NCBI GenBank assembly: GCA_017996675.1
Contig: JAGOGN010000117.1
Coordinates: forward strand, 1 to 5,266
DNA from: Lachnospiraceae bacterium
Lineage (GTDB): Bacteria; Bacillota_A; Clostridia; Lachnospirales; Lachnospiraceae
DNA length: 5,266 bases
Direction of reading: 5' to 3'
Shown here piece after piece: positions 1 to 5,266 of the stretch. The notes under the pieces were generated by a model. That model made no database searches. It was not told the origin of the DNA and saw only the letters and a list, made by a program, of their open reading frames with translations. Position 1 is the stretch's first letter, and each line of letters starts with the position of its first letter. The position numbers and the translations under genes were made by a program.

Positions 1-830
1 TTTTTCAGGAGACTTATAATAGAAAACAGTACGAAACACTTCACCCAACTGGACCAAAATCCAATTACGTTTATCATACGGAAGCAATGGACCGTGCGAT
101 GGACGGTGGAATCGATGATGTAGGAATTGGCGTGCTGTTTGGATTAAATTTATACCGTTATGATTTTACAGGATTATTAATGCATGCGGAACATCTAGAA
201 GCTTATAAAGGTGTTGGACCTCATACAATTTCTGTGCCAAGAATTCGTACAGCAGATGATATCAATCCGGATTCTTTTGAAGATAACGGTATCACAGACG
301 AAATGTTTGCGAAAATAGTAGCATGTATTCGTATCGCTGTACCTTACACTGGAATGATTGTTTCTACCAGAGAAAATGTAAAGACCAGAGAAATGCTTTT
401 AAAAGCAGGGGTTTCACAAGTGAGTGGAGGTTCTAAGACGTCGGTTGGTGGATACGATCACCCAGAAGCAGAAGATGAGAATTCAGAGCAATTTGATGTA
501 AGTGATCAAAGAACACTGGATGAAGTAGTAGAATGGCTGATGGATAATGGGTATGTTCCTTCATTTTGTACTGCTTGTTACAGAGAAGGAAGAACAGGAG
601 ATCGTTTTATGTCTCTTGCCAAAAGTGGACAGATTCAAAACTGCTGCCATCCGAATGCTTTAATGACACTCAACGAGTATTTAGATGATTATGCATCACC
701 TTCCGTAAAGGAAAAAGGTAAACAGATCGTGATTGAGGAATTGGAAAAGATTCCAAATGATAAAATTCGTGAAAAAGCGAAACAGAACATATTATCAATC
801 GATGAAGGAAAAAGAGATTTCCGTTTTTAG
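1..830 (+). CDS. hydG: [FeFe]-hydrogenase H-cluster maturase HydG, C-terminal part (5' end outside window)
   Basis: The reading frame is open from base 3 (FQETYNRKQYETLHPTGPKS) to the TAG at 828-830, giving 275 visible residues. HydG is normally about 470 aa, so the N-terminal radical-SAM CX3CX2C region is missing because of the window edge. Family knowledge: HydG is a cytoplasmic radical-SAM tyrosine lyase that turns tyrosine into p-cresol plus CO and cyanide, and loads these onto iron as the precursor of the H-cluster 2Fe subcluster. What is visible fits this: the second half of the TIM-barrel (GGIDDVGIGVLFGL; HTISVPRIR; SGGSKTSVGGY), then the HydG-specific C-terminal cluster motif CX2CX22C at visible residues C189, C192 and C215. 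This motif holds the auxiliary [4Fe-4S] cluster with the dangler iron. C215 is preceded by another cysteine (NCCHPN); the X22 spacing points to the second of the pair as the ligand. The gene is 11 nt upstream of hydF. An ATG at 87 is internal, not the start. I am very sure of the family. Confidence 0.97.
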   Translation, partial: FQETYNRKQYETLHPTGPKSNYVYHTEAMDRAMDGGIDDVGIGVLFGLNLYRYDFTGLLMHAEHLEAYKGVGPHTISVPRIRTADDINPDSFEDNGITDEMFAKIVACIRIAVPYTGMIVSTRENVKTREMLLKAGVSQVSGGSKTSVGGYDHPEAEDENSEQFDVSDQRTLDEVVEWLMDNGYVPSFCTACYREGRTGDRFMSLAKSGQIQNCCHPNALMTLNEYLDDYASPSVKEKGKQIVIEELEKIPNDKIREKAKQNILSIDEGKRDFRF

Positions 831-834
831 GAGG
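829..834 (+). promoter_or_regulatory. Ribosome binding site fixing the GTG start of hydF
   Basis: A perfect AGGAGG overlaps the hydG stop codon (TAG at 828-830). It lies 7 nt before a GTG at 842-844, which is ideal spacing. The only nearby ATG (835) directly abuts the Shine-Dalgarno sequence and opens a frame that stops after six codons. The GTG is therefore the start, and hydF translation is probably coupled to the end of hydG. Confidence 0.85.
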
Positions 835-841
835 ATGAAGC

Positions 842-2053
842 GTGGGATTAAATGACACACCGTTAGGTGAACGAATTCATATTGGATTATTCGGAAGAAC
901 AAATGCAGGGAAATCCAGTTTGCTGAATGGAATATCGAATCAGCCAATTGCAATTGTTTCCAAGCAAAGAGGGACAACGACTGACCCAGTTTATAAATCA
1001 ATGGAAATTCTGCCATTAGGTCCGATTGTTTTAATGGATACACCTGGATTGGATGATGAAAGTGAATTAGGAAAACAAAGAATTCAAAAGAGTTTTCAGC
1101 TATTGAATAAGACGGATATTGGATTGCTTGTTGTGGAAGCAGGAGAGCCACTTTCTGAAATCGAGAAAGATTTGGTGCATCGTTTTGAAAAGAAAAAAAT
1201 TCCATTTTATTTAGTTGTAAATAAAGTAGATCAAATTACGGAAGCACAAAAAGAGGAAATGGAATCCGGTTTACAAGTCATTCATGCTCAGGATATTTGC
1301 TTTGTCAGTGCAACGAATGAAGAAGATATGGATCGCCTTCGCAATCTGATTGCAAAGCATCCATTTGATACGAATCAAGGACGTGTGCTAGTTAGAGATT
1401 TATTTTTGCCAGGTGAACGGATCGTTCTTGTGGTACCAATTGATAAGGCTGCTCCAAAAGGCCGATTGATTTTACCCCAGCAACAAACGATTCGTGATAT
1501 TCTTGATGGAGATGGAATCGTTGAAATCGTAAAAGAAGATCAGTTACAGACAGTGATTCAAAGTCACGGGGAATCCATTCGTCTTGTAATTACGGATAGT
1601 CAGGTCTTTGAGATGGTGAATAAAATTGTTCCAAAAGAGATTCCACTTACTTCTTTTTCCATTCTTTTTTCTCGATTTAAGGGAGAATTAGAGCAGCAAA
1701 TGGAAGGTGCGAAGCGGTTGGATTGGCTGGAAGAGGGAAGTCGAATCTTAATATCGGAAGGATGCTCGCATCATCGTCAGTGTGGAGATATTGGAACACA
1801 AAAGCTTCCTAATTGGATTTCAAAATACACAAAGAAGAATTGTGTGTTTGAATATACAAATGGAACGCATTTTCCAGAAACACTTTCTTCTTATGATCTG
1901 GTTATTCACTGTGGAGCGTGCATGCTGAATGAACGTGAAATCAAATATCGACTTGCCTGTGCAATGGATGAAGGAGTTCCAATGACCAATTATGGAATTG
2001 CAATTGCCCATATGAATGGTATTTTGGAGAGAACGACGGCTGTTTTTAAATAA
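842..2053 (+). CDS. hydF: [FeFe]-hydrogenase maturation GTPase HydF
   Basis: This 403-aa protein matches the usual HydF length of about 400 aa. In the family, HydF is a cytoplasmic GTPase and scaffold on which the 2Fe subcluster is assembled from HydG and HydE products before transfer to apo-hydrogenase. The N-terminal Era/TrmE-like G domain is complete: P-loop GRTNAGKS (residues 18-25), G2 region RGTTTDP (43-49), G3 DTPG (66-69), G4 NKVD (127-130) and G5 SAT (156-158). A dimerisation region follows (about 180-300). The C-terminal cluster-binding domain has the HydF signature CxH...HCxxC: C308, H310, then H356, C357 and C360, with 45 residues between the two histidines, inside the known 44-53 range. 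It starts at GTG, 11 nt after hydG, so it is cotranscribed with hydG and acts in the same pathway. hydE is not in the window. All key residues are present, and nothing suggests inactivation. Confidence 0.97.
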   Translation: MGLNDTPLGERIHIGLFGRTNAGKSSLLNGISNQPIAIVSKQRGTTTDPVYKSMEILPLGPIVLMDTPGLDDESELGKQRIQKSFQLLNKTDIGLLVVEAGEPLSEIEKDLVHRFEKKKIPFYLVVNKVDQITEAQKEEMESGLQVIHAQDICFVSATNEEDMDRLRNLIAKHPFDTNQGRVLVRDLFLPGERIVLVVPIDKAAPKGRLILPQQQTIRDILDGDGIVEIVKEDQLQTVIQSHGESIRLVITDSQVFEMVNKIVPKEIPLTSFSILFSRFKGELEQQMEGAKRLDWLEEGSRILISEGCSHHRQCGDIGTQKLPNWISKYTKKNCVFEYTNGTHFPETLSSYDLVIHCGACMLNEREIKYRLACAMDEGVPMTNYGIAIAHMNGILERTTAVFK

Positions 2054-2078
2054 ATATAAAACTTTTTGTAAAAACTGT

Positions 2079-2107
2079 TTGTCCGTAAGTGTTTTTTTTG
2101 ATATAAT
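2079..2107 (+). promoter_or_regulatory. Sigma-70/SigA promoter with extended -10
   Basis: The -35 element TTGTCC (2079-2084, 4 of 6 matches to TTGACA) is followed by a 17-bp spacer and a perfect TATAAT (2102-2107). The -10 is extended by a TG one base upstream (TGATATAAT, 2099-2107). A run of eight T residues (2092-2099) lies in the spacer. Transcription would start near 2113-2115, giving a leader of about 35-40 nt before the small ORF. This is the only strong promoter in the window, and it marks the boundary between the hyd operon and the downstream unit. It is a sequence-based call. Confidence 0.75.
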
Positions 2108-2150
2108 TCCACTAGGATGTTATTTAATATGAGAGAAAATGGTGGATTTT

Positions 2151-2462
2151 ATGATAAAACGTATTCCGCTCTTTGATCAAATTGATATTCGAGACTATCA
2201 AGAAATGTTAAGAAGGAGCATTATTAAGTATTATAATGTGAACTTTTTAACTGAAGTGCAGATTATCAGTCCAGATAGTATGGAGCAATATTATAATAAA
2301 GAAACAAAGTCTTATTCTGGAACTTATGGCAGAATGGTTACAGATTTGAATACACTTGATGTAGCAGATGAGATTCTTAGAAAAAGACAATATGAGTTAG
2401 AGCGAATGATGACCTGTTGCGAAGATGGGCGTATCATTGTGGGTGCTCATATTGTGGAATAA
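2151..2462 (+). CDS. Uncharacterised small protein, about 103 aa
   Basis: I do not recognise this protein. From ATG 2151 it is 103 aa and begins MIKRIPLFDQIDIRDYQEML. An in-frame ATG at 2139 would add four residues (MVDF). I prefer 2151 because GGTGG (2141-2145) lies 5 nt before it, while 2139 is preceded only by a weak GAGAG. The protein is highly charged and mildly acidic, with no signal peptide, no hydrophobic membrane segment and no internal repeats. There are probably two helical stretches, DYQEMLRRSIIKYY near the N-terminus and DVADEILRKRQYELERMM near the C-terminus. The latter is followed by a CC pair (residues 89-90) and a short hydrophobic strand-like end (RIIVGAHIVE). A single CC pair is not a metal site by itself. 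A promoter directly upstream and a terminator-like hairpin directly downstream support a real, expressed gene rather than a chance ORF. No function can be assigned; a small soluble or regulatory protein is possible. Confidence 0.75.
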   Translation: MIKRIPLFDQIDIRDYQEMLRRSIIKYYNVNFLTEVQIISPDSMEQYYNKETKSYSGTYGRMVTDLNTLDVADEILRKRQYELERMMTCCEDGRIIVGAHIVE

Positions 2463-2480
2463 GAACGAGATTAGATATTG

Positions 2481-2536
2481 ACCGATGTACTATTTTAATG
2501 GTTGAACGAACTGTTAGAAAGTATGTCGGTTTTTTT
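2481..2536 (+). terminator. Long hairpin with T tract (intrinsic terminator or attenuator) before the dapF-like gene
   Basis: An outer stem, ACCGATGTACT (2481-2491) with AGTATGTCGGT (2520-2530), continues after one bulged A (2492) into an inner stem, TTTTAATGGTT (2493-2503) with AACTGTTAGAA (2509-2519). The loop is GAACG (2504-2508). I paired it by hand: 22 pairs, of which six are G-T wobbles, followed by six further T residues (2531-2536). It looks like a Rho-independent terminator for the small gene, though its base is longer and less GC-rich than is typical. It is odd because it ends only 3 nt before the next ribosome binding site, leaving no space for a new promoter. Genes downstream must rely on read-through, on a promoter overlapping the hairpin, or on conditional termination. 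Confidence 0.72.
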
Positions 2537-2539
2537 AAA

Positions 2540-2545
2540 AGGAGA
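2540..2545 (+). promoter_or_regulatory. Ribosome binding site of the dapF-like gene
   Basis: AGGAGA lies 6 nt before ATG 2552 and decides that start. It begins just after the T tract of the preceding hairpin, so a folded hairpin leaves the site itself free. Confidence 0.8.
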
Positions 2546-2551
2546 TAGCAA

Positions 2552-3397
2552 ATGGGATCATTAATTATTCGAAAATACCATGGACTGGGCAATGATTATC
2601 TGGTTATTGACCCGAATAAGAATCCAGTTGAATTAAAGGAAAGTCATATCAAATGTTTATGTAAACGAAATTTTGGAATTGGCGCGGATGGGATTTTATA
2701 CGGCCCAATTATCGAGAATGGGAGAATGAAGGTTCGAGTATTTAATCCGGATGGTAGTGAGGCTACCAGTAGTGGAACAGGAATTCGAATTTTTGCCAAA
2801 TATTTGAAAGATGAACATTATGCGAAAGAGCAGACAGTGGAATTTTCTACAATCAGTGGAACTGTAACTGTGGATTTTTTAAATGAAGAGGGCACATTGG
2901 TTCGTGCGGATATCGGGAAAGCTTCTTTTTGGGCAAAGGATATTCCAGTCGTTGGAGAAAATAGAGAAGTCATTAATGAAACAATGAGGTTTGAGAACCA
3001 GGATTATGTAGTAACCTGTCTTTCAGTGGGTAATCCACATTGTGCACTCTTTACAAGTGACGTTAGCATGAAGAGAGTGGTTGAAATTGGCCCTAAGATT
3101 GAAAGCTCACCGCTATTTCCAGATCGAATTAATTTTATGCTCGCAAATGTAAAAGATCGTAACCATATTGAAATCGAAGTGTATGAGCGTGGAGCAGGGT
3201 ATACTCTTGCATCAGGAACCAGTGCGTGCGCAGTTGCAGCAGCAGCATTTCGCTTGGGGTTAGTGGATCGTATGACTGCTATTTCGATGCCAGGTGGAGA
3301 GTTGGAAATAGAACTGAATGAAGATGACCACATTATAATGACAGGAACGGTAAGTGCTGTCGGAATGATGATGCTAACAGAAAATTTTTTTTGTTAA
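2552..3397 (+). CDS. DapF-family (diaminopimelate epimerase-like) protein with both catalytic cysteines replaced by serine
   Basis: This 281-aa protein has the normal DapF length and two-lobed epimerase layout. Normal DapF interconverts LL- and meso-diaminopimelate in lysine and peptidoglycan synthesis, using two cysteines as acid and base without a cofactor. Substrate-pocket landmarks are kept: HGLGND (10-15), FNPDGSEA (64-71), GNPHC (160-164, with N161 and H163), RINF (192-195) and ERGAG (212-216). At the first catalytic site the family's CGNG is SGTG here, with S74 in place of Cys and T76 in place of Asn. At the second, the usual ACGTGAC is ASGTSAC, with S221 in place of Cys and S224 in place of Gly. 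Y217 replaces the Glu/Gln usual after GAG. The frame is intact and well conserved, so this is not a decayed gene. I recall similar serine-bearing DapF-annotated proteins in Firmicutes but cannot verify this. Classical DAP epimerase activity is doubtful, so I give no dapF symbol; another racemase/epimerase, a lyase or a binding role is possible. argS follows 18 nt downstream. Confidence 0.9.
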   Translation: MGSLIIRKYHGLGNDYLVIDPNKNPVELKESHIKCLCKRNFGIGADGILYGPIIENGRMKVRVFNPDGSEATSSGTGIRIFAKYLKDEHYAKEQTVEFSTISGTVTVDFLNEEGTLVRADIGKASFWAKDIPVVGENREVINETMRFENQDYVVTCLSVGNPHCALFTSDVSMKRVVEIGPKIESSPLFPDRINFMLANVKDRNHIEIEVYERGAGYTLASGTSACAVAAAAFRLGLVDRMTAISMPGGELEIELNEDDHIIMTGTVSAVGMMMLTENFFC

Positions 3398-3400
3398 CCA

Positions 3401-3406
3401 GAGAGG
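3401..3406 (+). promoter_or_regulatory. Ribosome binding site deciding the argS start
   Basis: GAGAGG lies 9 nt upstream of ATG 3416 but directly abuts the earlier in-frame ATG at 3407. The spacing favours 3416, so the protein begins MNKLLD rather than MIKMNKLLD. Confidence 0.7.
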
Positions 3407-3415
3407 ATGATAAAG

Positions 3416-5182
3416 ATGAATAAATTGTTGGATTGTATATCAAAAGTAGTAGAGAAGGCATTTGAGGAAAGCGGGTATGATGCCCAATATGGACGAGTAA
3501 CCATATCCAATCGTCCTGATTTGTGCGAATATCAATGTAATGGTGCAATGGCGGCTGCGAAAAAATATGGAAAAGCTCCATTTATGATTGCGGATCAAGT
3601 TCAGGAAATATTGGCTAAAGATCCAATTTTTGAACAAGTAGAGTCTGTAAAACCAGGTTTTTTGAATTTGAATCTAAGTAAAGAGTTTCTTTGTGAATTT
3701 TTACAGGAAATGGAAAAAGATGAGCGTCTTGGATGTGAAAAGGCGAAAAGTCCGAAAACGATTATGATCGATTATGGCGGACCTAATGTTGCAAAACCGT
3801 TACATGTGGGACATCTTCGTTCTGCTATTATTGGTGAAAGTATTAAACGAATTCAAAAGTTTATGGGACATGACGTTTGGGGAGATGTTCATTTGGGCGA
3901 CTGGGGTCTTCAGATGGGACTCATCATTACGGAATTAAAGGTACGTAAACCTGAATTGGCTTATTTTGATGATCACTATGTAGGTGAATATCCAATAGAA
4001 GCGCCTTTTACATTAGCGGAATTGGAAGAAATTTATCCATATGCAAGCGCACTTTCGAAAGAAAATGCAGAATATAAAGAAGCTGCAATGGAAGCAACGA
4101 ATCTGATTCAGCAGGGCAAGCCAGGGTATCGTGCTTTGTTAAATCAAATCTTAAAAGTATCCATTGCTGATTTGAAAAAGAATTACGAGAATTTAAATGT
4201 TTCTTTTGAACTTTGGTTAGGTGAATCGGATGCACAGCCTTATATTCCTGCAATGATCGAGGATTTTATCGAGCGCGGATTTGCCAGGGAAAGTGATGGA
4301 GCATTAGTGATCGATGTGAAAGAAGAAACGGATACAAAAGAGATTCCTCCTTGTCTGATTCGAAAAGCGGACGGTGCGGCACTTTATGCTACAACTGATC
4401 TTGCAACTTTGATTTCACGTATGGAAGATTATCATCCAAACGAAGTGCTTTATGTTGTGGATAAACGTCAGGATATGCATTTTACTCAGGTTTTCCGTGC
4501 TGCGAAAAAAACAGGTATTGTGCCACAAGAAGTGGAACTGAACTTCCTTGGATTTGGAACGATGAATGGAAAAGATGGCAAGCCGTTTAAAACCAGAGAA
4601 GGTGGCGTTATGAGGCTGGAACATTTGTTGAATGATATTAATAAAGAGATGTATACTAAAATCACAGAAAATCATCAGGTAGACGAAGGACAAGCAAAAG
4701 AAATTGCAAAAGTCGTAGGTCTTGCTGCAGTAAAATATGGTGATTTATCGAATCAGGCATCGAAAGACTATATTTTTGATATGGAACGTTTTACTTCTTT
4801 TGAAGGAAATACAGGACCATATTTACTTTATACTATAGTACGAATCAAATCTATTTTAAATAAATATAACGAGATGAATGTTGAGAAGAAAGATTATCCA
4901 ATTCTGCCAGCACATTCAAAGAGTGAGAAAGATCTGATGGCTCTTTTGGCATTATTGAATGCGAATATGGAAGCAGCATCTGTTGAAACAGCACCTCATA
5001 AAATTTGTGCCTATATTTACGAACTTGCGAATGCATTTAATCGTTTCTATCATGAAACCAAGATTCTTGTACAGGAGGATGCGGCAATACAGGGAAGTTA
5101 TATCAAATTGCTCACTCTTACAAAGAGAGTTATGGAATTATGTATTGATGTGTTAGGTTTTGACGCTCCAGATAAGATGTAA
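3416..5182 (+). CDS. argS: Arginyl-tRNA synthetase (arginine--tRNA ligase), class I
   Basis: This 588-aa cytoplasmic class I synthetase charges tRNA-Arg with arginine using ATP; bacterial ArgRS is usually 550-600 aa. The N-terminal Add-1 domain that contacts the tRNA D-loop covers about residues 1-105 and ends in the typical KPGFLNL. The catalytic Rossmann domain follows. Its HIGH-type motif is HVGH (130-133) in the context PNVAKPLHVGHLRSA, and further ArgRS landmarks are HLGDWGLQMG and ATTDLATL. The region equivalent to KMSK is GKPFKTREGG (388-397), the degenerate form common in bacterial ArgRS rather than a lost motif. The C-terminal helical anticodon-binding (DALR) domain starts near the EGNTGPYLLYT stretch (about 463-473), includes FNRFYHETKIL (541-551) and ends in the family-typical LGFDAPDKM. 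All domains are complete. No T-box or other leader precedes the gene: it sits 18 nt behind the DapF-like gene and 23 nt before sdaAB, so it is probably transcribed with both. An alternative start at 3407 would add three residues. Confidence 0.97.
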   Translation: MNKLLDCISKVVEKAFEESGYDAQYGRVTISNRPDLCEYQCNGAMAAAKKYGKAPFMIADQVQEILAKDPIFEQVESVKPGFLNLNLSKEFLCEFLQEMEKDERLGCEKAKSPKTIMIDYGGPNVAKPLHVGHLRSAIIGESIKRIQKFMGHDVWGDVHLGDWGLQMGLIITELKVRKPELAYFDDHYVGEYPIEAPFTLAELEEIYPYASALSKENAEYKEAAMEATNLIQQGKPGYRALLNQILKVSIADLKKNYENLNVSFELWLGESDAQPYIPAMIEDFIERGFARESDGALVIDVKEETDTKEIPPCLIRKADGAALYATTDLATLISRMEDYHPNEVLYVVDKRQDMHFTQVFRAAKKTGIVPQEVELNFLGFGTMNGKDGKPFKTREGGVMRLEHLLNDINKEMYTKITENHQVDEGQAKEIAKVVGLAAVKYGDLSNQASKDYIFDMERFTSFEGNTGPYLLYTIVRIKSILNKYNEMNVEKKDYPILPAHSKSEKDLMALLALLNANMEAASVETAPHKICAYIYELANAFNRFYHETKILVQEDAAIQGSYIKLLTLTKRVMELCIDVLGFDAPDKM

Positions 5183-5190
5183 TCATAAGC

Positions 5191-5195
5191 GGGGG
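5191..5195 (+). promoter_or_regulatory. Ribosome binding site of sdaAB
   Basis: GGGGG lies 10 nt before ATG 5206. It is an imperfect Shine-Dalgarno with slightly long spacing. The ATG at 5199 stops after three codons and is not the start. Confidence 0.55.
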
Positions 5196-5205
5196 TAATG
5201 TATAG

Positions 5206-5266
5206 ATGAATATATTTGATATTGTAGGTCCAGTAATGATAGGACCATCCAGTTCCCATACGGCAG
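5206..5266 (+). CDS. sdaAB: L-serine dehydratase (ammonia-lyase), iron-sulfur-dependent, beta subunit, N-terminal fragment
   Basis: Only 20 codons lie in the window, but they read MNIFDIVGPVMIGPSSSHTA. This closely matches the start of the beta subunit of the two-subunit clostridial/Bacillus-type L-serine dehydratase. The GPSSSHT motif is the family's conserved N-terminal serine-binding segment. Family knowledge: the enzyme uses an oxygen-sensitive [4Fe-4S] cluster, carried by the alpha subunit, to deaminate L-serine to pyruvate and ammonia, feeding amino-acid fermentation in the cytoplasm. Single-chain SdaA proteins begin with a similar motif, usually with VGIGPSSSHT, so GPVMIGPSSSHT favours the split beta form; an alpha-subunit gene would be expected just beyond the window. 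The start is 23 nt after the argS stop with no promoter or terminator seen between them, suggesting cotranscription. The 3' part is missing because of the window edge. Confidence 0.85.
   Translation, partial: MNIFDIVGPVMIGPSSSHTA

Noticed and set aside
835..855. Mini-ORF ATG AAG CGT GGG ATT AAA TGA at the hydF start
   Set aside because: It directly abuts the Shine-Dalgarno sequence with zero spacing, has six codons and lies out of frame with hydF. It is a chance ATG next to the true GTG start.
2069..2099. Possible weak terminator for hydF: AAAAACT against AGT-G-TTTTT followed by a T run
   Set aside because: Only about seven mostly A-T pairs with a bulge and an 11-nt loop. The T run is better explained as part of the spacer of the promoter at 2079-2107. 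Nothing convincing terminates the hyd operon within the window.
2117..2176. Out-of-frame 19-codon upstream ORF overlapping the start of the small gene
   Set aside because: It starts almost at the predicted transcription start, has no properly spaced ribosome binding site, and its composition gives no sign of coding. An internal ATG at 2129 has only a distant AGG.
2415..2420. CC pair in the small protein read as a metal-binding site
   Set aside because: Two adjacent cysteines with no other Cys and no matching His pattern are insufficient evidence for a metal or iron-sulfur site.
2463..2551. Lysine riboswitch or T-box leader controlling the DapF-like gene or argS
   Set aside because: The gap is only 89 nt and is filled by one simple hairpin. 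It lacks the T-box sequence AGGGTGGNACCGCG and any lysine-riboswitch-sized folded region.
3004..3581. Reverse-strand open frames within the DapF-like gene and argS (also at 670-1205, 1820-2011, 4008-5036)
   Set aside because: They lie entirely opposite strongly conserved genes, lack good ribosome binding sites and have no recognisable protein features. They are antisense shadows.
4572..4613. Apparent loss of the KMSKS motif in arginyl-tRNA synthetase
   Set aside because: Bacterial ArgRS commonly lacks a canonical KMSKS. The GKPFKTR...GG segment is the normal family equivalent, so the enzyme is not defective.

Overview
The window is about 5.3 kb of AT-rich DNA (near 40% G+C by eye). It has short intergenic gaps, strong AGGAGG-type ribosome binding sites, and every gene is on the + strand. 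The [FeFe]-hydrogenase maturases HydG and HydF, the clostridial-style two-subunit L-serine dehydratase start, and the codon usage all suggest a strictly anaerobic, hydrogen-producing fermenter of the Clostridia. A gut Lachnospiraceae-like organism is my best guess; this is inference from gene content and style, not a taxonomic assignment.

Layout: (1) 1-830, the C-terminal ~275 residues of HydG, cut by the window edge. (2) 842-2053, complete HydF, 11 nt downstream and clearly in the same operon. (3) 2054-2150, an intergenic stretch with a near-ideal extended -10 promoter (TTGTCC, 17 bp, TGATATAAT) that starts a new transcription unit. (4) 2151-2462, a small protein of about 103 aa that I do not recognise. 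(5) 2481-2536, a long hairpin with a T tract, ending only a few bases before the next ribosome binding site. (6) 2552-3397, a protein of the diaminopimelate epimerase (DapF) family in which both catalytic cysteines are serine. (7) 3416-5182, arginyl-tRNA synthetase. (8) 5206-5266, the first 20 codons of the L-serine dehydratase beta subunit, cut by the window edge.

How the genes relate: hydG and hydF form one functional block. HydG makes the CO/CN-bearing iron synthon of the hydrogenase H-cluster, and HydF is the GTPase scaffold that carries the assembling cluster. The second block (small ORF, DapF-like, argS, sdaAB) is tightly packed and co-directional but has no obvious shared pathway; amino-acid metabolism is the only common theme. 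The most notable items are the double Cys-to-Ser DapF homologue, which probably does not perform standard DAP epimerisation, and the terminator-like hairpin immediately upstream of it with no room for a promoter in between.

I saw no mobile element, CRISPR array, tRNA, rRNA, T-box or recognisable riboswitch, and no credible gene on the - strand.
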